A DNA stretch of 6,535 nucleotides from CAZOBJ01 sp964577825 (GTDB taxonomy: Bacteria; Planctomycetota; SZUA-567; JAFGNG01), in NCBI GenBank assembly GCA_964577825.1, contig CAZOBJ010000141.1, positions 1 through 6,535 of the forward strand. Reading direction: 5' to 3'. A model generated the notes under the pieces. The model saw only the letters and a program-made list of their open reading frames with translations. It did no database searches and was not told where the DNA came from. Made by a program: the position numbers and the translations under genes. This document shows positions 1 to 6,535 of this stretch, piece by piece. Each line of letters begins with the position of its first letter. Within the stretch, counting starts at the first letter, position 1.

Positions 1-1731
1 CATGACCGTCGGTTCGTTCGAGGTATGCAGGAGCCATTTCTTCGGGTACTCCGCATTGGTCGAGGCCACCCGGTCGAAGATGACGAAGTAGTCCGGCGCG
101 ATATACAGAAACTGTCGCACCATTTGCGCGCACTTGTCCGGACGATAGGTCTCCGTCGCGTCACTCGCCGCGTACGCAAACAGGCCGTGCGTCTCGAAGG
201 CCACCGTGTTCGCAGCATCGGGCTTGCGATATTGCCCGCCCGCGTTGGTCTGGGCCTCTCGTCCGTACATGCCCTGAAATTCCTCGCCCGGCATGCGGAT
301 GAGCACGCAGTTGTGCGCCACGCTCTGCGAGTAGTACTCGGTCTGGTGCGGAAAGGCGTTGCGCGTGCCGGTGTCCAGGGCCAGGAATCCCTGCTTGTAG
401 ATCGCGAAGTGCGTGGCGTCGAACTGCGGCGAGCAGTCCACGCCGCCCCCGGGGTTGAAGAGCGCATAAGTATCCTCCGTCCCGCTTCCGCTGCGCAGGA
501 GCACCGTGCCGTTGCCCGCAAAATGGCGCGCCAGGGGCAGGTTCTCGGGCAGCGGCGCGCCATGTTCGTCCACCGGCGACCAGATCTCGCTCCAGATCGG
601 GATGTACCCGTACTTGCCGGCACGCAGATAGTCCATCCGGTGCCACAGGTGCCGGGACAGATCCGCGAGCTGGGGGTGCATGTCTTCGTAGAAGAAGATG
701 TGCTGGGCCAGATACCCGCCGAAGGCGCGCGCCCAGCTCTCGGGGCGGATGTACGCAGGATTGTGCCAGGCCTGGCCCAGGCCGAAGTGCTGAAAGTCCG
801 GCAACAGGTTCCAAAAGGCGTGGTTGGGGATGAGCGCGCTGTGGTGCCACGCCTGCGGGATGCCGCGGCGCACCGCGGCCCGCCACGTATGGAAGAAGCT
901 CCACTCCGCGTGCGGATAGGCGGGCAGGGCGTACTCGATCCGGGGCCGAAGCGACCCGTCGTCCTGGCGCAGCCGGGCGCGCGTTCGGATCATCTTCACA
1001 TGGTCCTCGTACCCGCCAGCCAGGAGATGGAGCGCCCGCCGGGTGTCCTCGTCGTCCAGTTCGTCACAGAGCAGGCCCAGCCCGGCGTACCAGTGCAGGG
1101 CATACGATCGATAGAAGGACCCCCCGTAGCTCACCCCGGGAAAGCGCTCCATCGCCTTGTGTGCGTGGCGCACCATGCCCGAGGCGAGCGCCTGCCGCTC
1201 GGCAGGCGCAAGGTCGTTCCACACCCAGTCCAGGGCCGCCAGCCACGAGATCCGCGTAAACGGATACTTGAGCCCGTGCTGCCAGCTGGCCTGAGCGTCC
1301 TCGGAGGCCGCCAGGCTGCGGCGGTACTGCTCCAGGCTCGCCCGGAGCATGCGCCTAATCTTTTCAAGCAGATCCTTGTCCCGCATCGCGCGATACACAA
1401 AGGCGCTGGGCGCGAGCTCTCGGCCCCAGTCCTTGACCGTGATCTCCTCCAGGGGCGGCAGGCCGTCGGCGGTCTGCTTCATTCTGTCGTAGGCCCACTT
1501 GCCTGGCCCAAGCGCGCGCTCGCGCATGGCGGGCCACATCTCCTTGTTGAGGAAGAGACGCGGACGGTCCCTGCGCAGCAACTCCACAAGCGACGAGAAC
1601 GAGGGCACGCCCGGTGCGAACATGGGCCGCTCATCCGCGGCCGTCGGGTCAGCCGCCTGCGCCGGGCCGACCGCGAGTGCAGACGTCACGGCCAGCACAA
1701 GCGCCAGGACCGCACTACTCTTGCTGCGCAT
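1..1731 (-). CDS. Secreted heparinase II/III-family polysaccharide lyase-like protein (3' end missing, 577 residues visible)
   Basis: The frame is open from the ATG at 1731 to the window edge, so the C-terminus lies outside. The start is firm: an in-frame TAG sits five codons upstream (1744-1746) and an AGAAGGGAG ribosome site lies 5 bases before it. Residues 1-26 form a signal peptide (Arg/Lys n-region, hydrophobic LALVLAVTSALA, cleavage probably after AQA26), so the product is exported. Residues ~50-390 are helix-rich with many Trp, His and Tyr (for example ALHWYAGLGLL at 211-221), fitting the alpha/alpha-toroid of this lyase superfamily. From ~400 a beta-sandwich begins, with the family-type segment FDATHFAIYKQGFLALDTGTR split as FDATHF (437-442) and GFLALDTG (448-455), then AHNCVLI (472-478). 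Family members cleave uronic-acid polysaccharides by beta-elimination; the substrate here cannot be told. Residues 434-436 read Ser-Pro-Gln where relatives usually have His-x-His, so activity is uncertain. It follows the 1369-residue gene by 49 bases, probably in one operon. Confidence 0.88.
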   Translation of the reverse strand, partial: MRSKSSAVLALVLAVTSALAVGPAQAADPTAADERPMFAPGVPSFSSLVELLRRDRPRLFLNKEMWPAMRERALGPGKWAYDRMKQTADGLPPLEEITVKDWGRELAPSAFVYRAMRDKDLLEKIRRMLRASLEQYRRSLAASEDAQASWQHGLKYPFTRISWLAALDWVWNDLAPAERQALASGMVRHAHKAMERFPGVSYGGSFYRSYALHWYAGLGLLCDELDDEDTRRALHLLAGGYEDHVKMIRTRARLRQDDGSLRPRIEYALPAYPHAEWSFFHTWRAAVRRGIPQAWHHSALIPNHAFWNLLPDFQHFGLGQAWHNPAYIRPESWARAFGGYLAQHIFFYEDMHPQLADLSRHLWHRMDYLRAGKYGYIPIWSEIWSPVDEHGAPLPENLPLARHFAGNGTVLLRSGSGTEDTYALFNPGGGVDCSPQFDATHFAIYKQGFLALDTGTRNAFPHQTEYYSQSVAHNCVLIRMPGEEFQGMYGREAQTNAGGQYRKPDAANTVAFETHGLFAYAASDATETYRPDKCAQMVRQFLYIAPDYFVIFDRVASTNAEYPKKWLLHTSNEPTVM

Positions 1732-1736
1732 CCCTG

Positions 1737-1745
1737 CTCCCTTCT
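1737..1745 (-). promoter_or_regulatory. Ribosome binding site of the heparinase-like gene
   Basis: The minus strand reads AGAAGGGAG here, 5 bases before the ATG at 1731. The match to the anti-Shine-Dalgarno end of 16S rRNA and the spacing support this start. It lies in the 49-base gap (1732-1780) after the stop of the upstream gene. I see no terminator with a T-run and no convincing promoter in that gap, which suggests read-through from the upstream gene. Confidence 0.7.
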
Positions 1746-1780
1746 ATTCATTCGTTGGCCCCATTCAGCCACCGGGCACA

Positions 1781-4700
1781 TCAGTCCTCAATGCGCAGCC
1801 AGCCGAATCGGTCGACCGTGTGCCAGTCGCCGGGCGTCCAGCTCCAGCTGCTCGCCTGGATCTCGTCCTTGCGGAACCGGCGGAACACGTTCATGCGCCA
1901 TGCGTCGCCGATGGCCGTCAGGCCAAAGGCCTCGAGCGGGAACGCGACCTCGGCCGTCCAGTAGCCCTGGTGGCGGCTTGCCGCCGCCTGCCAGTCCGGC
2001 GCGAACGCGTAGTCGCGCTCGCCGCCCGCGACCCGCTGGTCGAAGCGCACCCCCGCCGCGTTGAAGACCATCTGGTAGTACACCCGCTTGTCCGGGTCCG
2101 GCTGAAGGAACACGGCGATCACGTCGTCGCGCGAGCTCCACATCTCGTCCTCGCCCTTTGCGGTGGCGCGCAACTCCGACACGTCCTGGTCCGCGCACGC
2201 GAACGCGAGGTACAGCGCGTCCTCGGTGTAGGCCGCCTTGAGGCCCGTCTGCGCCATGGACCGCATCTTCTCGGAGGTCACGAACCCGGTCTGGAAGGGC
2301 CGTCCGGCCCAGGCCGGCTCGTCCAGATCGCCGTTCACGGTGATCGGCGCCTGCGCGCGCCGGGCCACGAGCTCGGGCAGGCCCTGGATGTTGTCCGACG
2401 CAGCCACGGTCCGCACGTCTTCGGGCAAGGCGGAGAGCTTGTCCGCCGCCTTCTCCAGGTGCAGGCGGGCCTGCCAGAAACGCGGGCGCTTGATCATCGA
2501 CCAGGCGCGCGCATACTCGCCGGCATCCACCGTCGCCTGGATTTCTTGCGCGGCGGCCTGCATGTACGTGCGCTCCTCCTCCGAGAGCGCGTTGCGAGTG
2601 GCGGGGCTCTGGCACAGCGCGGCCACGCGGCGCGGGATCGCGCGCAGCGACTCGATGCGCGGGCCGGAAAGCTCGCCCGTGGTGTAGCCGAGGATGGAAA
2701 GTTCCGGCGAGTCGGTGCGGAACGCCCGCATGGCAAAGGGCGCGAGCTCGATGGCGAGCTCGGTCTCGCCCGCATCCGCCACGCGTTCGCCGTCCGGAAC
2801 CGAGACGAGCTCCGCGCCGCTCGTCAGGGTCACCGTGCCCCGGAACGGCCAGAACCCGGGGTTGACGACATAACACCACGCGTCCGCGTCGCGGTTGAGC
2901 ACGCGGATGGCGAGGTTGGTCTGCAATCCCGTGTTGAGCACGGGCTCGAATCGCTGCGCAGGCAAATGGGTGAACGGCTTGACGAGCTCGCGGATCACCT
3001 GCTCGTGGCCGAGGTTCAGGTTCACGTCCGTGAACCCGGAGAGCAACAGCTGCGGGTCCGCGGTGATGAGGCCCTGGGCCAGGGCCTCGCGGGCGAACGC
3101 GCCGCTCGGCTGGGGCATGATCGTAAGCTCGGTGCGGTTCTGGATCCAGTCCGTGCCCCGGATGAGCTCGCCCCAGGGATCGTCCTCGCCGGCCGTGATG
3201 CCGCCCGTGACCGGGTGGGACTCATGCCAGCTCGTGCGGCAGAACACGTACCGGTTCGTGGGCGAGGCGTGCGCGGCGATGAAGCCCGGCTCCTCCCTGG
3301 CCAGCCACAACAGCGGATCTTGGTGCGGGGAGAGCGAGTTTCTGCGCCCGGCTCGGCGCCAACTGATCGTCCACCGGCCCAGCCAGAAGTTGTCGATGCC
3401 CTTGAGCGCGTCCAGGTCGATCGCGAAGTCGTCCAGGATGTCGGGCAGGGTTCGCCCGCTCTCGTGGTAGTAGGCGAACGTGTCGCGATTCTCGAAGCCC
3501 TGGATGTTCACGAACTGGAGGTCCCGGTCCGCGGCCACCAGGTCCGCGGTCTTGGTCATGAGCTCGGTGAACTTGTCGCAGCGCCACTGTAGGAACCGCG
3601 CGCGCACCTGGGGGTCGTTCTCGATGAAGGACGCGCGCTTCTGGAACCGCTGCGGGTCTCGGGGGCCCGCGGGCAGGTCGATGCCCGTCTCCTGCTCGAA
3701 GAGGCCCATGGTCACGTCGTCGAAACTGTACAGGAGCGGCTGCTCCCACTTCTCTCCGTCGCCGACGGCCGGCATCCAGTACCCGGTCCCGTACTGCATG
3801 GGGCCGATCAGCTGATGGATCCCCCGATAGTTGGGCAGGTGGTCGAAGGTGTCGTTCATCCGCGCCACGACGCGCAGGTACGCCGCCTCGACCGACGGGT
3901 GGAGCCAGTTGGGCACCATCGTGATGCTGTCCTGGTAGTCGCGCTGGCGCCCCTGGGCGTCGACCATGTTGATGGTATCCGCGCCCTGGGCGACCTCGGC
4001 GTCCGACACGTTGCTGCCGACCTCGTAGGACTGGGAGAACTCCAGCCCGGCGAAGAAGTCGATCTCGTTCACGTCGAACACGTGCGCGAGCATGGACCGC
4101 GTTCCCCAGGGCACGCGCGCGTCCGCGATATCGCTAATGTACGCGTAGGGCGTGTTCATGCTCGTGTACTGGTAGCAGCCGATCACCTGCGCATTGTGCC
4201 CCGCGAACTTGAGGTACTGCGCGTACGTCTCGGCGGCCGCTTTCATCCACGCGAGGTCCTTGAGGTACGTGCGGAGGACCGGCATCCGCTTCTCGGCCTC
4301 TTGCTCCGCCTCGCTCAGGGGGCGGTCCATGCCGAAGTTGCGGCCGAACCCGCTCGTGAAGAACTGGCGCTCGGTGTGGATGCCGTACCACCGGCTCGTG
4401 CCCGCGCCGACCGAGGGCAGGTCCCCGGCAATGCGGTAGATGCGCAAGCGGCCCACCGCCGCGGGCCCCTGGCCGGCGGGGAACCCGTTGAGGATGTCCA
4501 CGGAGTGCGGCCCGTGGTCAGCGACCTGGATCCAGCGTAGGGTCTGCATCGCGCCCGTGGTGAAAAACTTGAGCCCGGTCTCCACCCCGACGCCCGCTTG
4601 GCTGGCGAATCGCACGCCGTCCTTCTTGCTGCTGACCGCGACCTCGATCTCGCGGTACGTGTTGTCCGGATAGGTGAGCTCCATGAGGTACAGGGAGCCC

Positions 4701-5890
4701 GGTTCCTGGAACTCGATGCGGTAGCTGAACCCGGAGGCCCAGGCGTCCGCCCCGACCTCCCGGTAGGCGAGGTCGCCGGACCGAACGATCGTCGGGGTCT
4801 CCACGGTCCGCGCCCGTTGCTTGAAGTGCTCCGTGGCCCATTCGTGCCACGGATGCGGGTCGTCGGGATCGGTGAAGTCGATCGTATCCTCGAGCACGAG
4901 GTCGAGCCCCTCGGTGTACGCGGTGCCGGGCACGACCTGTTGCTCCAGCGTTTGCAGCACGACCACGGGCTCGGGCGGACGCTCGGCCAATACGTTGTCC
5001 TGCGCGTCCTCCAAAACCAGGGCCATCACGTAGACCCCGTCTTCGCGCGTCCCCAAGTCCAGGCGGTACACGAGCGAGTCGCCGCGTGTGTCGAACTCCG
5101 AAATGGTGCCCCGGTCTGCGGGCTCGACCATGCCCTCTGCGTCGGCCGCGCCCAGGTGCCAGGTGAGCGCCGGAGTGCGGTCGGCCCAGCCGCCGGGCAC
5201 GCGCACTTCCACGGTCACCGGCCGGTCGTCGCGGAAGAACAGGAACTGCCCGTTCGGGTTCTCGATGAAGAGGGGTCCTCGATACGTTGGCAGGCACATC
5301 TTGGTGCGGAACGCGCGTACGTTGAACCAGACCCCGGTGGACTGCTCGGGCGCGCTCCAGTCGCTGTCGTCGAACCCGACCTGGTTCCAGCCCGCCGGGG
5401 CCCCGGCCGCGACCTTCCAGTGCGGGCCGCTCTGGATGCGGATGACCTCGCCCGAGTGCATGACCACATCCGCGATCAAGGAGAGCGGCGGCGGATTGCC
5501 CTCGCGGAGCCCATAGAACCCGATCACATTGCGGCCACCGGGCCGCAGGTACGGGGCGATGTCCACGGGCGCGAGATGATAGAGCTGGCGCGCGCCGCTG
5601 CGCTCAGCCTTCTGGCCGTTGATGTACAGCGTGCTCACCACCCGGTGGTCGCCGTACCAGTACCGCTCGTTCTTGTTGATCACGTCCGCGACCGCGCGCC
5701 AGATCCGGCCCTCCGGCAGGTCGAACTCGAGCCGCGCCACGCCCTCGTACACGCCCGGCTCTTTCTCGGGCAATGCCATGCCCTGGGGGTACGTGGCCTC
5801 GTACGCGCCCAGGTCCATGGCGCGCGCGCTCGCCAGTCCCACCACCATGGCCGCCACCAGGCAGGCGATTCTCCAGCTTCGCTTACACAC
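1781..5890 (-). CDS. Large secreted multidomain glycosidase-like protein: jelly roll, beta domain, barrel-like core, CBM9-like C-terminus (1369 residues)
   Basis: I chose the GTG at 5890: AGAGGGAG lies 6 bases upstream, and it begins a good signal peptide (KRSWR n-region, core IACLVAAMVVGLA, cleavage near SARA24). The frame stays open further upstream, and an in-frame ATG 17 codons earlier would add a charged, Gln/Arg-rich leader, which is less likely. Seen in order: residues ~55-200, a jelly roll like the N-terminal domain of alpha-L-rhamnosidases (STLYINGQKAE at 86-96, HLAPVDIAPYLRPGGRNVI at 105-123, FDDSDW at 173-178); ~205-315, a beta-sandwich; ~365-490, another beta-rich module; ~500-980, a glycosidase-like region, probably a (beta/alpha)8 barrel, with KFAGHN (561-566), FEQETGI (731-737) and GFTDVNLNLGHEQ (952-964); ~985-1060, a beta domain; ~1100-1160, a charged helical linker; ~1180-1369, a CBM9-like domain. 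The stop is TGA at 1781-1783. I cannot assign the core to a numbered GH family or name its catalytic acids. The role is inferred to be extracytoplasmic glycan binding and hydrolysis. Confidence 0.9.
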   Translation of the reverse strand: MCKRSWRIACLVAAMVVGLASARAMDLGAYEATYPQGMALPEKEPGVYEGVARLEFDLPEGRIWRAVADVINKNERYWYGDHRVVSTLYINGQKAERSGARQLYHLAPVDIAPYLRPGGRNVIGFYGLREGNPPPLSLIADVVMHSGEVIRIQSGPHWKVAAGAPAGWNQVGFDDSDWSAPEQSTGVWFNVRAFRTKMCLPTYRGPLFIENPNGQFLFFRDDRPVTVEVRVPGGWADRTPALTWHLGAADAEGMVEPADRGTISEFDTRGDSLVYRLDLGTREDGVYVMALVLEDAQDNVLAERPPEPVVVLQTLEQQVVPGTAYTEGLDLVLEDTIDFTDPDDPHPWHEWATEHFKQRARTVETPTIVRSGDLAYREVGADAWASGFSYRIEFQEPGSLYLMELTYPDNTYREIEVAVSSKKDGVRFASQAGVGVETGLKFFTTGAMQTLRWIQVADHGPHSVDILNGFPAGQGPAAVGRLRIYRIAGDLPSVGAGTSRWYGIHTERQFFTSGFGRNFGMDRPLSEAEQEAEKRMPVLRTYLKDLAWMKAAAETYAQYLKFAGHNAQVIGCYQYTSMNTPYAYISDIADARVPWGTRSMLAHVFDVNEIDFFAGLEFSQSYEVGSNVSDAEVAQGADTINMVDAQGRQRDYQDSITMVPNWLHPSVEAAYLRVVARMNDTFDHLPNYRGIHQLIGPMQYGTGYWMPAVGDGEKWEQPLLYSFDDVTMGLFEQETGIDLPAGPRDPQRFQKRASFIENDPQVRARFLQWRCDKFTELMTKTADLVAADRDLQFVNIQGFENRDTFAYYHESGRTLPDILDDFAIDLDALKGIDNFWLGRWTISWRRAGRRNSLSPHQDPLLWLAREEPGFIAAHASPTNRYVFCRTSWHESHPVTGGITAGEDDPWGELIRGTDWIQNRTELTIMPQPSGAFAREALAQGLITADPQLLLSGFTDVNLNLGHEQVIRELVKPFTHLPAQRFEPVLNTGLQTNLAIRVLNRDADAWCYVVNPGFWPFRGTVTLTSGAELVSVPDGERVADAGETELAIELAPFAMRAFRTDSPELSILGYTTGELSGPRIESLRAIPRRVAALCQSPATRNALSEEERTYMQAAAQEIQATVDAGEYARAWSMIKRPRFWQARLHLEKAADKLSALPEDVRTVAASDNIQGLPELVARRAQAPITVNGDLDEPAWAGRPFQTGFVTSEKMRSMAQTGLKAAYTEDALYLAFACADQDVSELRATAKGEDEMWSSRDDVIAVFLQPDPDKRVYYQMVFNAAGVRFDQRVAGGERDYAFAPDWQAAASRHQGYWTAEVAFPLEAFGLTAIGDAWRMNVFRRFRKDEIQASSWSWTPGDWHTVDRFGWLRIED
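1784..2359 (-). other. CBM9-like carbohydrate-binding domain (residues ~1178-1369 of the large protein)
   Basis: The segment opens with the typical ITVNGDLDEPAW (1183-1194) and continues with LKAAYTEDALYLAFACAD (1217-1234), SSRDDVIAVFLQPD (1252-1265), a Tyr-rich YYQMVFNAAG strand (1271-1280), GYWTAEVAFPLEAFGL (1309-1324) and a terminal WRMNVFRRFR strand (1331-1340). This order is characteristic of CBM9-like domains attached to secreted glycosidases. The domain probably anchors the enzyme on the polysaccharide; the ligand is unknown. Confidence 0.85.
5291..5713 (-). other. Rhamnosidase-type N-terminal jelly-roll domain (residues ~60-200 of the large protein)
   Basis: Three signatures occur in the expected order: an inserted-sugar-ring-like strand STLYINGQKAE, the HLAPVDIAPYLRPGGRNVI turn and strand, and WKVAAG followed by FDDSDWSAP. 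This resembles the beta-sandwich at the N-terminus of alpha-L-rhamnosidases and related GH2-type sugar-binding domains. It is a non-catalytic accessory fold there, so it does not by itself make the protein a rhamnosidase. Confidence 0.65.
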
Positions 5891-5896
5891 GCTCCG

Positions 5897-5904
5897 CTCC
5901 CTCT
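5897..5904 (-). promoter_or_regulatory. Ribosome binding site that fixes the GTG start of the large gene
   Basis: The minus strand reads AGAGGGAG, separated by 6 bases from the GTG at 5890. It decides the start, because the reading frame remains open for over 600 bases upstream and other in-frame starts exist. A second, weaker purine run (GGAG) lies directly before the GTG but is too close to serve. Confidence 0.65.
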
Positions 5905-5909
5905 GCTGC

Positions 5910-5925
5910 GGCGCTCCTTCGCGCC
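5910..5925 (-). other. Small perfect hairpin in the intergenic gap before the large gene
   Basis: GGCGC and GCGCC pair around a six-base GAAGGA loop, ending about 5 bases before the ribosome site of the large gene. No T-run follows, so it is not a standard intrinsic terminator. It could affect translation or mRNA processing, or be chance in GC-rich DNA. The rest of the 77-base gap (5891-5967) shows no convincing promoter. Confidence 0.3.
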
Positions 5926-5967
5926 TTGGCTCATGCATAACCGAGCGCACCAAGCGTCCAGCCGGTC

Positions 5968-6535
5968 CTATCGGGCTGTCTCCCGCACGTCCAGCGTGTG
6001 CGAGGGGAAGTCGAGCTTTACCTCGTGCCGGTCCGTGGCATAGGCCAGGGACTCGATGTTGCGGGTCTGTCCGGAGATCGCAACTTCCGGGACCTCGCGA
6101 GGCGCCTCCTGCGTGGCCCAGGCCATGTCGCGCACGGCCCGGGTGTACGCGGCCGCATCGCCGGTGTCCTCTTCCTTGTACTTGTGCGTGAAGTAGATCA
6201 CGCAGTACCCCAGGCCGAGCGCCCCGCCGCAGGCCATCACGGTCCTGGCGCGCACGTCGTTGCGCATGCTGGGCTGGCCGTGGTGGAACTGGTAACAGGG
6301 CTTGGCGCTGTGGCCCACGAGCGCGGATCGGAGGCAATGCCAGAACGCGCGCTCCGGGTTGGCGATGGCGCCCGCGTCTTCGTTGAGGATGAGGTCCGCC
6401 GCCTCCATGACCTTCTTCGGCATGCGCGAGTCGTTGAGCATCAAAACTTTGTCGGCAAAGGACCGAGTCACCTGCCGGACGTCCCACATAAAGTCGTTCA
6501 TCCCGTTCCACCAGCTGTTCCCGTCGTAGGCCGCG
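5968..6535 (-). CDS. C-terminal part of an unrecognised, possibly barrel-type glycosidase-like protein (5' end missing, 188 residues visible)
   Basis: The frame is open from the right edge (first full codon at 6534) to a TAG at 5968-5970, so the true start lies outside the window. An internal ATG at 6501 is not the start: the codons before it encode AAYDGNSWWNG, which looks like normal coding sequence. I do not recognise the family. Visible features are an aromatic stretch NSWWNGMNDFMWD (partial residues 6-18), ADLILNEDAGAIANPERAFW (46-65), a His-rich YQFHHGQPSMRND (80-92), and a hydrophobic strand ACGGALGLGYCVIYF (99-113). The last resembles the Ala/Gly-rich late barrel strand of many glycosidase-like proteins, where the chain then ends in a beta-rich tail (RHEVKLDFPSHTLDV). 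No signal peptide can be judged. It lies 77 bases upstream of the large secreted protein in the same orientation, so a role in the same glycan pathway is inferred. Confidence 0.82.
   Translation of the reverse strand, partial: AAYDGNSWWNGMNDFMWDVRQVTRSFADKVLMLNDSRMPKKVMEAADLILNEDAGAIANPERAFWHCLRSALVGHSAKPCYQFHHGQPSMRNDVRARTVMACGGALGLGYCVIYFTHKYKEEDTGDAAAYTRAVRDMAWATQEAPREVPEVAISGQTRNIESLAYATDRHEVKLDFPSHTLDVRETAR

Noticed and set aside
161..904. Minus-strand open frame of about 247 codons within the heparinase-like gene.
   Set aside because: It is out of frame with the heparinase II/III-like translation, which carries the signal peptide and conserved motifs across the same bases. The alternative reads as Pro/Arg/Ala-rich shadow sequence.
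1732..1780. Possible terminator formed by TGGC...GGCCA in the gap before the heparinase-like gene.
   Set aside because: The pairing is only about four bases, has no T-run after it, and sits directly before a ribosome site of a co-directional gene.
25..3592. Two very long plus-strand open frames (about 679 and 697 codons) over the heparinase-like gene and the 3' part of the large gene.
   Set aside because: They are antisense to well-supported genes, cross gene boundaries, and give Arg/Val/His/Pro-rich translations without recognisable motifs. Long antisense frames are expected in GC-rich coding DNA.
5845..5890. Lipoprotein or Tat signal in the large protein (Cys at residue 10, basic n-region).
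   Set aside because: Cys10 lies at the start of the hydrophobic core, not after it, so there is no lipobox. The n-region has no twin arginine. An ordinary Sec signal peptide fits better.
4598..6043. Plus-strand open frame of about 481 codons.
   Set aside because: It is antisense to the signal peptide and N-terminal domains of the large protein and runs through the intergenic gap into the next gene. Its composition is that of a shadow frame.
5891..6511. N-terminal extension of the large protein by about 207 residues, since its frame stays open to 6511.
   Set aside because: The extra sequence is Arg/Gly/Pro-rich shadow of the upstream gene in another frame. The signal peptide and ribosome site place the start at 5890.

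Overview
The window is GC-rich bacterial DNA holding three genes, all on the minus strand and tightly spaced. They read like part of a polysaccharide-degradation locus. In transcription order, from high to low coordinates: (1) the 3' end of an unrecognised gene, cut by the right edge (5968-6535), whose 188 visible residues look like the end of a barrel-type glycosidase-like protein; (2) a complete 1369-residue secreted multidomain protein (1781-5890) with an N-terminal rhamnosidase-type jelly roll, a second beta-rich region, a large glycosidase-like central region and a C-terminal CBM9-like sugar-binding domain; (3) the first 577 residues of a secreted heparinase II/III-family polysaccharide lyase-like protein (1-1731), cut by the left edge.

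The gaps between genes are 77 and 49 bases. Neither contains a convincing terminator or promoter, and both downstream genes have a purine-rich ribosome binding site 5-6 bases before the start, so one operon is likely. Nearly all bases are accounted for. The long open frames on the plus strand and in other minus frames are GC-driven shadows: they cross real gene boundaries and give Arg/Val/His/Pro-rich translations with no recognisable fold.

The organism cannot be named from this. High GC, large secreted modular glycosidase-like proteins with CBM9-like tails, and a heparinase II/III relative beside them are reminiscent of Planctomycetota, Verrucomicrobiota/Lentisphaerota, Hydrogenedentota or related uncultured lineages. 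That is an inference from gene style only.

Working model (inference): the 1369-residue protein binds a complex glycan through its beta domains and acts on it, or presents it, with the central barrel-like domain. The heparinase-like protein cleaves or recognises uronic-acid-containing chains. The upstream protein may be another glycosidase. Most worth checking are the unassigned central domain of the large protein and an apparent loss of the His-x-His signature in the heparinase-like protein (Ser434 and Gln436 in its place).
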